NCBI GenBank assembly: GCA_026002855.1
Contig: BPGD01000001.1
Location: 992,001 to 1,056,000 of the forward strand
Direction: 5' to 3'
Length of the DNA: 64,000 nt
DNA from: Bryobacteraceae bacterium
Lineage (GTDB): Bacteria > Acidobacteriota > Terriglobia > Bryobacterales > Bryobacteraceae
The notes under the pieces were generated by a model, which worked only from the letters and a program-made list of their open reading frames with translations, made no database searches and was not told the origin of the DNA. Positions 1 to 9,168 of the stretch are shown here, in pieces; the stretch's first letter is position 1; each line of letters opens with the position of its first letter. A program made the position numbers and the translations under genes.

Positions 1-519
1 GAAAACATCCAGTCTCGGCTGCGCGGCCTGGTGCTGATGGCGCTGTCGAACAAATGGGGCGCGCTCGTGCTCACTACCGGCAACAAGAGCGAGCTCGCCA
101 TGGGCTACTGCACGCTGTACGGCGACATGGCGGGCGGGCTCGCCGTCATCAGCGACGTGCCGAAAACGATGGTCTACGAGCTGGCCCGCCTCGTGAACCG
201 GCGTCGCCCCGGCACGATCCCCGAGAATGTCTTCATCAAGCCTCCGTCAGCCGAGCTGCGCCCGAACCAGAAAGACTCCGACTCGCTGCCCGAATACGAC
301 ATCCTGGATCCGATCCTGAAGGCCTACATCGAGGAGATGAAGTCGCCCGCCGAGATCGCGGCCGGTCTCGGCCTCCCGATCGAGCTGGTTCGCCGCATCA
401 TCAATACGGTGGACCGCAATGAGTACAAGCGGCAACAGGCGGCGCCGGGACTCAAGGTGACCACCAAGGCGTTCGGCATGGGACGCCGCTACCCGATCGC
501 ACAAAGGTTCTCCGAATGA
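1..519 (+). CDS. nadE: NAD+ synthase, C-terminal part (5' end outside window)
   Basis: Last 172 codons of a cytoplasmic NAD+ synthase, which adenylates nicotinic acid adenine dinucleotide and amidates it in the final step of NAD+ synthesis. The frame is open from base 1, so the start and any N-terminal glutaminase domain lie upstream. The visible block [20 protein letters not shown] followed by ISDVPKT is the conserved core of the synthase domain. The C-terminus ([16 protein letters not shown]) resembles that of the long, glutamine-dependent enzymes, so the full gene is probably the two-domain form (inference). The stop overlaps the start of the next gene (ATGA, 516-519), implying co-transcription and translational coupling. 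Confidence 0.93.
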   Translation, partial: ENIQSRLRGLVLMALSNKWGALVLTTGNKSELAMGYCTLYGDMAGGLAVISDVPKTMVYELARLVNRRRPGTIPENVFIKPPSAELRPNQKDSDSLPEYDILDPILKAYIEEMKSPAEIAAGLGLPIELVRRIINTVDRNEYKRQQAAPGLKVTTKAFGMGRRYPIAQRFSE

Positions 520-3011
520 CACTCTCCAGACGAGTCGCAGCCCTGGCCCTGCTGCTCGCCCCGGCCGGACTGCTCGTATCCTGGCAGGGCGAGCCCGAAC
601 GCGTGGGACCCCTCCCCGGTGGCGGATTCCTGCTCAATTCCGGCTGGCTCCTGCGTCCGGCAGGGCAGCAGATTCCCCTGAGCACGATGCCCATGGCGAG
701 CGCGCTCTCGCCGGACGGGCGCTGGCTGGCCATCCTCCAGGGCGGTTATCTTCCGCCAAAGGTCAGCATCCACGATCCGGCAACGCTCGCCAAGGTTTCC
801 GAGGTCGCCCTGCCGGACGCATGGCTCGGCCTCGCTTTCGCGCCGCAGGGCGGGCTGCTGTATGTGAGCGGCGGCTCGCGCGCTGCCATTTACGAGCTGG
901 CGCTTTCGCCGGAGGGCCGGCTCGAGCGTCGGCGGGAGTTCCCCGTCGTGGACGAAAAAGAGCGCAAGCACACGGATTTCCTCGGCGACATCGCTCTTTC
1001 GCCCGGCGGGCGCCTGCTGTATGCGGCGGCGCTGCACCGCGACCAGATTCTCGTCATCAATCCGCAGACGGGCCGGGTGATCGAGCAGTGGAAGACGGCG
1101 CACCGCCCCTATCGCATCCTGTTCCATCCCGACGGAAAGAGCTTCTTCGTCACCGGCTGGGGCGACGGGTCCCTGCGGCAGCATTATTCGGACACGGGCG
1201 AAGAGATCGCCCGCTACTCGACCGGGCCGCAGCCGATGGACATGGTATGGAGAACAAAACCGGTGCCGGTGGAGCCCGGCGAGGAGCCCCTGCCTTACAC
1301 GGCGCGCCTGTTCGTGGCCGTCTCCGGGTCCAACCTGGTGCAGGTCTTCGGGCTGACGGCCGGAGGACTCCTGCGGCGCGTGGAATCGATCAGCGTCGCG
1401 CTCTACGGCGATTTCCCGGAAATCGCCGGGATGACGCCGAGCGCGCTGGCGCTCTCGCCGGACGAAGAGCGGCTCTATGTGGTCTGCTCGGACGCGAACG
1501 CGGTGGCGCGCGTTGACCTGAGCGGACGGCGCAGCGTGGTGGAGGGCTTCATTCCCGTGGGCTGGTATCCGCTGGCGGCGCGCGTGCTTCCCGCAAACCG
1601 GCTGCTGGTGCTCAACGGCCGCGGCTCGCGGTCTTTCCCCAACCCGCAGGGCCCGAACCCTCTTGTCCGGCGCGCCATCGTCCACGAGGGCAACGTGGCC
1701 GTTCAGTACGTGGCCGCCATTCAGCGGGGCAGCGCCTCACTGCTCGATGAGCCCGCCCCGGAGCGCATGGCGGAGTTCACCGAACAGGTGCTCGCCAACA
1801 GCCCCTGGCAGCGGACCCGCGCGGCGCAGTCTCCGCCCGAAGGCCATCCGCTCGAACGCGGCGGCGAAGACTGTCCCATCCGCCATGTCATCTACGTCGT
1901 CAAGGAGAACCGCACCTATGATCAGATCCTGGGCGACCTGGGCATCGGCAATGGAGACGCGTCGCTGACGCTGTTCGGCGAAGAGGTCACGCCGAACCAT
2001 CACAAACTGGCGCGCGAGTTCGTCCTGCTCGACAACTTCTACGTGAACGCCGACGTCAGCGCCGACGGCCACAACTGGTCCAGCGCCGCCATCGCGCCCG
2101 CTTACGTGCAGCGGATGTGGCCAAACTCCTACGCCGCCCGCCGCCGCCACTATGACTACGAGGGCGGCGAGCGCGCCGCCCTCCCCCCGGCGGGCTACAT
2201 CTGGAGCAACGCAATGCAGGCCGGCCTCAGCTTCCGCAACTACGGATGGTGGGTGACCAACATCACGCCGGCGCCGGCCACGGGCCGCCAGATCGCCGCC
2301 GTGCGCGACCCGTCGCTCGCGCAGCACACCAACATGGACTACCGCGGCTTCGACCTGGACTATCCGGACGTCGAGCGCGTGAAGGTTTTCCTGAAGGACC
2401 TGGCCGAATTCGAGCGCAGGGGCGACATGCCGCGGTTGATGACCGTCCGGCTTGGCAACGATCACACCTCGGGCGTGAGCCCGGGAAAGATCGCCCCCAA
2501 ATCGGCGGTGGCCGACAACGACTATGCGCTCGGGCTGCTGGTGGAGGCTGTCTCAAAGTCGAAGTTCTGGCCGCAGACGGCGATCTTCGTGCTCGAAGAC
2601 GACGCGCAGAACGGCTCGGATCACGTCGACTCGCACCGCGCCCCTGCCTTCATCCTCTCGCCCTACACGCGCGGGCGGGGCATTGACTCGACGATGTACA
2701 ACACCGTCAGCATGCTGCGCACGATGGAGCACATCCTCGGCCTGCGCCCGATGACCATCCACGACGCCACCGCGCGCCCCATGTGGAACGCGTTCCATTC
2801 GAAGCCCGACCCGCGTCCTTACAGCGTGGAGAAGCCGCGCGTTCCTCTCGACGAGCGCAACCCGAAGGCGTCGCCGCTGGCCGCCCGCTCGGCCGCGCTG
2901 GATCTGGGCGAGGCTGACCGCATCGACGATGACGAAATGAACGAAATCCTGTGGCGCGCGCTGCGCGGGGGCGATCCGCCGCCTCCGGTGCGCAGCTACT
3001 GGGGACGATGA
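516..3011 (+). CDS. Secreted beta-propeller protein with C-terminal phosphoesterase domain
   Basis: 831 residues. A hydrophobic N-terminus (about 1-25) looks like a signal peptide. Residues about 50-400 carry repeated blade motifs such as [23 protein letters not shown] and [12 protein letters not shown], typical of YVTN/surface-layer beta-propellers. Residues about 455-770 match the phosphoesterase family (PF04185; phospholipase C and acid phosphatase relatives): [16 protein letters not shown] with K463-D469, and the metal-site block [15 protein letters not shown] starting at E694. The likely location is periplasmic or extracellular; the substrate is unknown. It overlaps nadE by 4 nt and the GH57 gene by 4 nt. 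A second protein of the same architecture is at 19508-22198. The domain assignment is firm, the function is not. Confidence 0.88.
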   Translation: MTLSRRVAALALLLAPAGLLVSWQGEPERVGPLPGGGFLLNSGWLLRPAGQQIPLSTMPMASALSPDGRWLAILQGGYLPPKVSIHDPATLAKVSEVALPDAWLGLAFAPQGGLLYVSGGSRAAIYELALSPEGRLERRREFPVVDEKERKHTDFLGDIALSPGGRLLYAAALHRDQILVINPQTGRVIEQWKTAHRPYRILFHPDGKSFFVTGWGDGSLRQHYSDTGEEIARYSTGPQPMDMVWRTKPVPVEPGEEPLPYTARLFVAVSGSNLVQVFGLTAGGLLRRVESISVALYGDFPEIAGMTPSALALSPDEERLYVVCSDANAVARVDLSGRRSVVEGFIPVGWYPLAARVLPANRLLVLNGRGSRSFPNPQGPNPLVRRAIVHEGNVAVQYVAAIQRGSASLLDEPAPERMAEFTEQVLANSPWQRTRAAQSPPEGHPLERGGEDCPIRHVIYVVKENRTYDQILGDLGIGNGDASLTLFGEEVTPNHHKLAREFVLLDNFYVNADVSADGHNWSSAAIAPAYVQRMWPNSYAARRRHYDYEGGERAALPPAGYIWSNAMQAGLSFRNYGWWVTNITPAPATGRQIAAVRDPSLAQHTNMDYRGFDLDYPDVERVKVFLKDLAEFERRGDMPRLMTVRLGNDHTSGVSPGKIAPKSAVADNDYALGLLVEAVSKSKFWPQTAIFVLEDDAQNGSDHVDSHRAPAFILSPYTRGRGIDSTMYNTVSMLRTMEHILGLRPMTIHDATARPMWNAFHSKPDPRPYSVEKPRVPLDERNPKASPLAARSAALDLGEADRIDDDEMNEILWRALRGGDPPPPVRSYWGR

Positions 3012-5158
3012 TGCCGCACACCTATCTCGTCTTCGTCTGGCACATGCATCAGCCCTTTTACAAGGACCTGGCCACGGGAGAATACCAGCTTCCGTGGACG
3101 CGGATGCATGCGCTGAAGGACTACTACGGCATGGCGGCGATCCTAGACGAGTTCCCGAAAATCCGCCAGACCTTCAACCTGGTCCCCTCGATGCTCGTCC
3201 AGATCGAGGAATACGCCGAAGGGCGCGCGGCCGACCCTTTCCTTCGGCTGGCGCTCAAGCCCGCCGAGGAGCTGACCCCGCCCGAAACCGAGTTCATCCT
3301 GAAATACTTCTTCCAGGCCAACCCGGGGCGCGTCATCAGCCGCTATCCGCGCTATCAGGAACTGTACGAGATGTGGCGCGCGCAGCACGGCGACCCGGCC
3401 GGGCTGGCTCGCCGCATGGGCCCTGGCGGGCTGCGCGACCTCCAGGTGCTGTCACAACTGGCGTGGTTCGACGAGATCTTCCTCGAAACCGACGCCGAGG
3501 TCCGCGCCCTCGCCGCCAGAGGCCGCGACTACACGCTGGCCGACCAGCAGTTGATGGGACGCAAGCAGCAGCAGATCTGCGCCCTGGTGATTCCGACCTA
3601 CCGGCGGCTGGCCGCCTCCGGACGGATCGAGCTTTCGGTTACGCCCTTCTACCACCCGATCCTGCCGCTGCTGTGCGACTCCAACATCGCCAGCGTGTCG
3701 CAGCCCGGCGCGCCCCTGCCACGCCGTTTCCGTTACCCCGAAGACGCGCGCGTCCAGATGCAGTCCGCGCTGGATTATGCGCGGCAGAAGCTGGGCGTCG
3801 AGCCAGCGGGCATGTGGCCGAGCGAGGGAGGCGTCTCAGACGAGGTCCTGGCGCTCGGCGCCGAACTCGGCGTGAAGTGGATGGCCACCGACAACGGCGT
3901 GCTGGGCGCCACGCTGAACCGGCTGGCCGGCATCAGCGAAACCTGCCGCCCGTACGTCTGGCGCCAGGGCGGCCGCGAAATGCGGCTGATCTTCCGCGAC
4001 CACTTCCTGAGCGATCTGATCGGCTTCGTCTATTCCCGCATGGATCCGGCCGCGGCGGCGCATCACTTCCTTGAGCGCATCCGCGATAACGCCCGCGTGG
4101 TGCACCGCGAGGGGCGCGACGCGCTCATCCCCATCATCCTCGACGGCGAAAACGCCTGGGAATACTACGAGCGCAGCGGACGCCCGTTTCTCAAGACCCT
4201 CTACCAGCTGATCTCGCAGGATCCGCAGATTTCCGCCGTCACCGTGAGCGAGGCGCTCGAAAGGCTGCCCGCGGTGGAGATTCCGCGCATTCATCCGGGC
4301 TCCTGGATCAACGCCAACTTCGAGGTCTGGATCGGCCATGAGGAAGACAACCTCGCCTGGGAGTATCTGCTGGAAGCGCGCGAGACCTACGACCGCGTGA
4401 CGCAGGGCCCTGAAGGCGCCTCGCTGAGCGAGGCGGACCGGCAGCTCGCCTATCAGGAGCTTCTCATTGCCGAGGGCAGCGACTGGTGCTGGTGGTACGG
4501 CCCGCACCATCACAGTGAGAATCGCGCCGAGTTTGACCAGCTTTTCCGCAGCCATCTGGCTCAGGTCTACCGCGCGCTCGGCAGGACGCCGCCGGCGTCG
4601 CTGTCGCGGCCCATCGGGCGGGTTGCGGTGGAGGCCTGGCAGCAGGCGCCCCGCGGATTCATCGAGCCGGCGGTCGACGGCGAAATTTCCAGCTATTTCG
4701 AGTGGCTGGGCGCGGGCGTCTACCGGCCGGACACGCGGCAGGGCGCCATGCATGGCCGTGCGGCGCTGCTCGAAGAGTTGCGCTACGGCAGCGACGGCAG
4801 CCGGCTGTTTGTGCGCGCTGACATGAAGCAGTCGATCGCCGGCGGCCTGGCCGGACTCGAGCTGCGGCTCACGGTCCGCGCCTCGAACGCCGAAACGGAG
4901 TTCCGCTTCGCGCTCACGCGCGAGGGCGCGCATCTGAGTTCCATGACCGGCCGAGGCTCGCGCCATGCGCTGCCGCACGTCTCCTGCGCCTACCTGAGGA
5001 TCTTTGAGTGCGCCGTGGATCTTGAAAGCATTGGCGCCCAGCCTTCGGCGCCGTTGCAGATCCAGGTGTCACTGTGGCGCGATGGGCTGCCGCTGGAGGC
5101 CGCGCCGCCGCACGGCTGGATCGAGTTTGTGCCCGGCGAGCCCGCCGAGTGGGAATGA
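3008..5158 (+). CDS. Glycoside hydrolase family 57 protein
   Basis: 716 residues, starting at the ATG at 3008 that overlaps the upstream stop (ATGA); a second in-frame ATG follows at 3011. GH57 enzymes are retaining alpha-glucan hydrolases, transferases or branching enzymes. Visible landmarks: WHMHQPF at residues 11-17 (conserved region 1), GMWPSEGGVSDE with the probable nucleophile E273, and DGENAWEYYE at 379-388 (probable acid/base region). Residues after about 560 form a C-terminal extension of beta-sandwich character. No signal peptide is seen, so it is probably cytoplasmic and acts on storage glucan such as glycogen (inference). It closely resembles the broad GH57 group annotated alpha-amylase/alpha-mannosidase; exact specificity cannot be read from the sequence. 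Confidence 0.9.
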   Translation: MMPHTYLVFVWHMHQPFYKDLATGEYQLPWTRMHALKDYYGMAAILDEFPKIRQTFNLVPSMLVQIEEYAEGRAADPFLRLALKPAEELTPPETEFILKYFFQANPGRVISRYPRYQELYEMWRAQHGDPAGLARRMGPGGLRDLQVLSQLAWFDEIFLETDAEVRALAARGRDYTLADQQLMGRKQQQICALVIPTYRRLAASGRIELSVTPFYHPILPLLCDSNIASVSQPGAPLPRRFRYPEDARVQMQSALDYARQKLGVEPAGMWPSEGGVSDEVLALGAELGVKWMATDNGVLGATLNRLAGISETCRPYVWRQGGREMRLIFRDHFLSDLIGFVYSRMDPAAAAHHFLERIRDNARVVHREGRDALIPIILDGENAWEYYERSGRPFLKTLYQLISQDPQISAVTVSEALERLPAVEIPRIHPGSWINANFEVWIGHEEDNLAWEYLLEARETYDRVTQGPEGASLSEADRQLAYQELLIAEGSDWCWWYGPHHHSENRAEFDQLFRSHLAQVYRALGRTPPASLSRPIGRVAVEAWQQAPRGFIEPAVDGEISSYFEWLGAGVYRPDTRQGAMHGRAALLEELRYGSDGSRLFVRADMKQSIAGGLAGLELRLTVRASNAETEFRFALTREGAHLSSMTGRGSRHALPHVSCAYLRIFECAVDLESIGAQPSAPLQIQVSLWRDGLPLEAAPPHGWIEFVPGEPAEWE

Positions 5159-5161
5159 GTC

Positions 5162-5857
5162 TTATTTGTTTGGATAGGCCGAGTACTTGTTCAGCAGGCT
5201 GATCAGTTCCTGCGCCGCCCGCGGCACGCCGAGCTTGCCGCGCAGCACTTCCTTTCGGTCCACATTGGAGCCGTAAAGGGCCTCATCCACGTCCCGGTCG
5301 TCGCGCATCGTGGCGCCCTGCAACATGATGCCGCCGAAGACGCCGCGCGAGCGCGACCAGGCGAGGATCTCGGCGCGCATGGTGACGTCCGTCTGCGCGC
5401 TGGTGGAGCGGCCCACCGGGCCCGCGGCGGCGGTGGCATCGGCACCGAGCGTGAACTTGCTGGAAAGCAGCCGCTCCATGCCGCTCTGGTTCATCACCAG
5501 CATCACGATGTCCACTTCCGCCACGCCGATCTGTAGCCCAAAACTGCCGCCCTCAATCCGCACGCCCACCGGCCCGGTCCATCCTTTGCCGTCCGGCATG
5601 CGGCAGGAAGCAAAGCCGCGGCCGTATTTGCCTCCAAAGATGAAGCCCGCCTTCTTGGCGCCCGGGATGATGATGGCGCAACGCGCCCTGGCGAACAGAT
5701 CCTGCGGGATGGCCCTGTCTTCAATCGACATGATCTCCTGCAAGACCGTGGCCGCCGCCCTCAGACGCTCGTCCTCCGCTTTGCCCGCCCACACGGACAG
5801 GCACGAAAACAACAGCACTGCTGACAGTTTCTTCATGAGATTCACCGGTCTCTTCAT
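5162..5857 (-). CDS. SYLF-domain lipid-binding protein (Ysc84 family)
   Basis: 231 residues with an N-terminal signal peptide (cleavage near residue 27, after WAGKA). The remainder is one SYLF domain: ARCAIIIPGAKKAGFIFGGK, then KYGRGFASCR, GWTGPVGVRIEGGSFG and QIGVAEVDIVMLVM, ending with AEILAWSRSRGVFGGIMLQG. SYLF proteins bind phosphoinositides in eukaryotes; bacterial members are exported and of uncertain role. The gene is convergent with the GH57 gene, with only 3 nt between the stops. Start choice: the ATG at 5857 has a weak AGGG ribosome site that lies inside the 3' arm of a hairpin (5862-5901). A second in-frame ATG at 5836 (MKKLS) would give a more typical signal peptide. Confidence 0.9.
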   Translation of the reverse strand: MKRPVNLMKKLSAVLLFSCLSVWAGKAEDERLRAAATVLQEIMSIEDRAIPQDLFARARCAIIIPGAKKAGFIFGGKYGRGFASCRMPDGKGWTGPVGVRIEGGSFGLQIGVAEVDIVMLVMNQSGMERLLSSKFTLGADATAAAGPVGRSTSAQTDVTMRAEILAWSRSRGVFGGIMLQGATMRDDRDVDEALYGSNVDRKEVLRGKLGVPRAAQELISLLNKYSAYPNK

Positions 5858-5861
5858 GGTA

Positions 5862-5901
5862 ACGCCCTGCTCCGCCGCAGTGTGAACGCAGAGCAGGGCG
5901 T
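5862..5901 (-). terminator. Hairpin between TonB receptor and SYLF gene
   Basis: Perfect 11-bp inverted repeat (5862-5872 and 5891-5901) with an 18-nt loop, in the 78-bp gap downstream of the receptor at 5936-9073. There is no T-run, so it is either a Rho-assisted or processing hairpin or a structure controlling the next gene. Its 3' arm on the minus strand ends 4 nt before the SYLF ATG and covers the likely ribosome-binding site. Confidence 0.5.
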
Positions 5902-5935
5902 CTTGATCCGGCGGACAGGCAGGCCCGCCTCAGAA

Positions 5936-8900
5936 TCAGAAGGTGTAGCGCAGGCCCATCACGATGCGGCGGTTGCCGCCATCGGTGTTGCCTTCCAGGC
6001 CCCACGCCGTCGAATTGACGCGCGCTTCGGGAATCCCGTAGTTGCGCGTGTTCGAGGTGTTGTAGAACTCGCAGCGGTATTGCAGCGTGTTCGACTCGCT
6101 GATGCGGATGTTCTTGACCACCGCGAGATCGAGGTTGTTGATGCCGTCGGCGCGCAGGATGTTGCGGCCGGCGTTGCCGATCGGGTTCGCGGCAGTGACA
6201 TTGGAGAACAGCGTGCGTCCGCCCGCTGCCAGAATCTCCCGCAGGGTCATCCGCGACAGATCCAGGTCGGTGGCCACGTTGGGACGGATGGCGTTGCCCA
6301 CCAGCGCATCAATGCCGGAGAGACGGAAGCCGGGATCGATGCCCGCCAGCGGACTGAACGGCGCGCCGGACTGGAAGGTGAGGAAGCCCGATACCTGCCA
6401 GCCGCCGAGGATCCGCCCCACGGCGCCTTTCTGCTCACGGAGGAACGGCAGCTCGTAAACGCCGTTCACCGAGAAGCGGTGCGGCCGGTCATAGGTGGAG
6501 CGGCCGCGGTCGGCGCGCCGGTTGTAGCTGTCCTGCGCCACGGCGACTTCGCCGGAGACCGACGGGTTGAAGATCTCGCTCGCCAGGTCGATAAACGAGC
6601 TCCAGGTGTAGTGCGCCGCCATCGTGAAGTTGTTCGACAGGCGCTTTTCGAGGCTGGTCTGGAGCGAGTGATAGATCGAGTTGGCCGCGTTGGCCCGCAG
6701 TCGGCGGACGCCCTGATCGGCGTAGAGCCGCTGACGGCCCTGCGACCCCGGGATCGTCGGGTTGCCGTCAATCGTCTGAAACAGGGCCGTGCCCTTGGTG
6801 GCGATGTATCCTGCCGTGGCCACCCAGTCCCTGGCGATCTGCCGCTGGAACTGGAAGGAGAACTGCTCGGCCAGCGGCGCCCGGAAGTCGCTCGCCACAA
6901 TCGTGCGCGGTACCTGGAGCGGGTCCGGCGGCGGCGGAATCACGCCCTGGAAGCCGAGCGCGTAAACGTACTGGTAGCTGTTCGGCGTGCGCGCCGGCAG
7001 GTTGTTGACCTGCGTGAAGGGGAAGGCGCTGAAGATGTTCAGGTAGATGTTGTTGAAGATCAGATCGTAGGTGCGCGAATAGCCGCCGCGCACCACGGTT
7101 GTGTCCGTGAGACGGTAGTTGAAGCCGAACCGTGGCGCCCAGTTGTTCCTGTCCCGCGGCGGCACCGGCGTGAACAGGAACCGGGGATCATTGTTGTTGG
7201 CCGCCACGACGCGCCTGTTGATGCCGGCCAGCCATTGCGCCGGGTTGCCTGGGGTCTCATAGCGGAGGCCGTAGGTCAGCGTCAGACGGTTGTTCACGCG
7301 CCACTCGTCCTGGACATAGAAGAAGTAGTCGTAGTAACGGTAGGCCTGCCAGCGGGGCACGCCCGGCAGAAAGGTGTTGATGGACGCCGTCTGCGCGATG
7401 TCGTCGACGAAGTCCTGGAGCGTGTTGTAAGAGAGCCGGCCGCGGATCGTCGGGTTGAAGTCCTGGATCTGGTCCTGGCGGCGGAAGTCGATGCCGAATT
7501 TGAAGGCGTGGCGGCCGCGGAGCCAGGAGAAGTTGTCGGCGAGCTGATAGTTGTTGAGCACCTGCGCCTGGGGCAGGTTCACCGCGAGTCCGAACGCCGT
7601 CCGCGAGGCCGCCGCGTTGAAGCCCGTCATGCCGAGTTCGGAGATCTCGATGTTCGGGATGGTCTCGGCGCGGGGATCCTGAGCGCTGGTCACTGAGGCC
7701 AGGCGCTGGAAGTTCAGCCGCAGTTCGTTGTAAACGGTGGGGCTGAAAGTCGAATTCAGGCCGGCCGCCGCCGCCTGGCGCCGCGCGGGTGTCCGCGACA
7801 GCAGGCCTGGCGGAACGGCCTGGCCGCCCACGCTGATGCGGTCGTCAAACATGTAGCGGCCGAGCAGGGAGTGTTTCTCGCTCAGCTTGTGGTCGACGCG
7901 GCCCATCCACTGCCAGACGTCGCCGAGATTGGCGGCGGCGCCGCTGAGCGTGCCGAGCGGAACGTTGTAGGCCTGCCCGCCCAGCGTAAAGGTGGCGGTG
8001 CGGCCGGTGGGCGTCTGCGCCGGCGGGACGAAGTCGAGCAGCGCCTTGACCTGCGGCCGGTTGCCCGCCACGTTGCGCAGAATCGTCTGGCCTTCCGCGG
8101 TCGGCGCCGCGCCAATCGCGGTGCCGCTGGCGAAGCGGCGGTCCGTCCAGCGCAGGATCGAGCCGAAGAAGAACGTGCGGTCCTTGCGGATGGGGCCGCC
8201 CAGCGTGCCGGCGAACTGGTTCTCCACACGCCACGGGGCGCGCGGGAAGTTCCGCTTGTCCAGATTGCTGCGCGCATTCAGCTTGTTGCCGTTGTAGAAC
8301 CAGTAGGCCGAGCCGTGAAACTCGTTCGTGCCGCTCTTGGTGACGATGCTGACCACCGAACCGGCGGCGCGGCCGTATTCGGCGGCAAACTGGTTGGTAA
8401 CGATGCGCATCTCGGCCACCGTGTCCGGGTTGTTGATCTCCTGCACCAGGCCACCGATGCTGGCGTTGTTCGAGTCCTGCCCGTCGATGAGAAAGTTGTT
8501 CGAGCGCGTGCGCATGCCGTTCACGGAGAACGACACGCCCCCGCTCGTGAAGGCGCTGTTGCCCGAGCTCAACTGGCTGACGCCCGGGATCTGGAGGGCC
8601 AGGTTGAGGATGTTGCGATTGGGCGCCATCGGCAGATCCCCGATGCGCCTGACATCGAAGTTCGTGCCGACTTCAGCGTTGGTCGTGTTGACCAGCGCGG
8701 CATCCGCGGTGACGGTGATCACCTCGGTCATGCCCGCCACTTCCAGTTTGATGTTGAGCTCCACGTCCTGCCCCACACGCAGCGTGATGGGGCCCTGGAT
8801 GTAACGGCTGAATCCGCTCCGGGTCACCGAGAGTTCATAGGAACCGGGCGGGAGAAACTGGACGCGGAAGACGCCTTCCGTATTGGTCGTCGTTTCGCGC

Positions 8901-9073
8901 GTATCGTTGGTGGACAGGTTGCGGACGCGAACCGCGGCGCCCGCCACGGCGGCGCCGGACGGATCGCGGACCGTGCCGAGGATATCGGCGAAGGTGGCCT
9001 GCGCGCGCACTGCCGGCATGGACAGCACGGACAGGCAGGCCACAACGGCGGCGGAGATCAGCTTGTTGCGCAT
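5936..9073 (-). CDS. TonB-dependent receptor, Oar-like, with carboxypeptidase-regulatory N-terminal domain
   Basis: 1045 residues from the ATG at 9073, preceded by GAGGGG 10 nt upstream. Signal peptide about 1-24 (ending AVRAQA). Residues about 27-110 form a carboxypeptidase-regulatory (CarboxypepD_reg) fold (ILGTVRDPSGAAVAGAAVRV). A plug domain follows (VNGMRTRSNNFLIDGQDSNN, then GRAAGSVVSIVTKSGTNEFHG), and then a long beta-barrel ending in the aromatic ...RYTF typical of outer-membrane proteins. Such receptors import large ligands (glycans, peptides, metal chelates) using TonB energy; this family is strongly expanded in Acidobacteriota. No TonB, ExbB or substrate-processing gene lies nearby, so the ligand is unknown. 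A homologous receptor is at 43996-47515. Confidence 0.93.
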   Translation of the reverse strand: MRNKLISAAVVACLSVLSMPAVRAQATFADILGTVRDPSGAAVAGAAVRVRNLSTNDTRETTTNTEGVFRVQFLPPGSYELSVTRSGFSRYIQGPITLRVGQDVELNIKLEVAGMTEVITVTADAALVNTTNAEVGTNFDVRRIGDLPMAPNRNILNLALQIPGVSQLSSGNSAFTSGGVSFSVNGMRTRSNNFLIDGQDSNNASIGGLVQEINNPDTVAEMRIVTNQFAAEYGRAAGSVVSIVTKSGTNEFHGSAYWFYNGNKLNARSNLDKRNFPRAPWRVENQFAGTLGGPIRKDRTFFFGSILRWTDRRFASGTAIGAAPTAEGQTILRNVAGNRPQVKALLDFVPPAQTPTGRTATFTLGGQAYNVPLGTLSGAAANLGDVWQWMGRVDHKLSEKHSLLGRYMFDDRISVGGQAVPPGLLSRTPARRQAAAAGLNSTFSPTVYNELRLNFQRLASVTSAQDPRAETIPNIEISELGMTGFNAAASRTAFGLAVNLPQAQVLNNYQLADNFSWLRGRHAFKFGIDFRRQDQIQDFNPTIRGRLSYNTLQDFVDDIAQTASINTFLPGVPRWQAYRYYDYFFYVQDEWRVNNRLTLTYGLRYETPGNPAQWLAGINRRVVAANNNDPRFLFTPVPPRDRNNWAPRFGFNYRLTDTTVVRGGYSRTYDLIFNNIYLNIFSAFPFTQVNNLPARTPNSYQYVYALGFQGVIPPPPDPLQVPRTIVASDFRAPLAEQFSFQFQRQIARDWVATAGYIATKGTALFQTIDGNPTIPGSQGRQRLYADQGVRRLRANAANSIYHSLQTSLEKRLSNNFTMAAHYTWSSFIDLASEIFNPSVSGEVAVAQDSYNRRADRGRSTYDRPHRFSVNGVYELPFLREQKGAVGRILGGWQVSGFLTFQSGAPFSPLAGIDPGFRLSGIDALVGNAIRPNVATDLDLSRMTLREILAAGGRTLFSNVTAANPIGNAGRNILRADGINNLDLAVVKNIRISESNTLQYRCEFYNTSNTRNYGIPEARVNSTAWGLEGNTDGGNRRIVMGLRYTF

Positions 9074-9135
9074 GGAAAACAACCCCTCTGGCGCAGCTGG
9101 GCTGCGCGAGAATTTTGCCTTAGTCTAGCACAGGA

Positions 9136-9155
9136 GGGCGTCTGTGGCGACGCCC
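9136..9155 (-). terminator. Hairpin downstream of hemY/hemG
   Basis: Perfect 7-bp stem (GGGCGTC and GACGCCC) with a 6-nt loop, 14 nt after the stop of the haem gene on the minus strand. It has no T-run. It probably marks the end of the apbE-hemE-hemY transcript and precedes the TonB-receptor leader. Confidence 0.4.
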
Positions 9156-9168
9156 GTTGGGATAACGG

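Noticed and set aside
5882-7696. Open frame of 604 codons opposite the TonB receptor
   Set aside because: Val/Arg/Glu-rich antisense frame with no domain; the receptor on the minus strand is clear.
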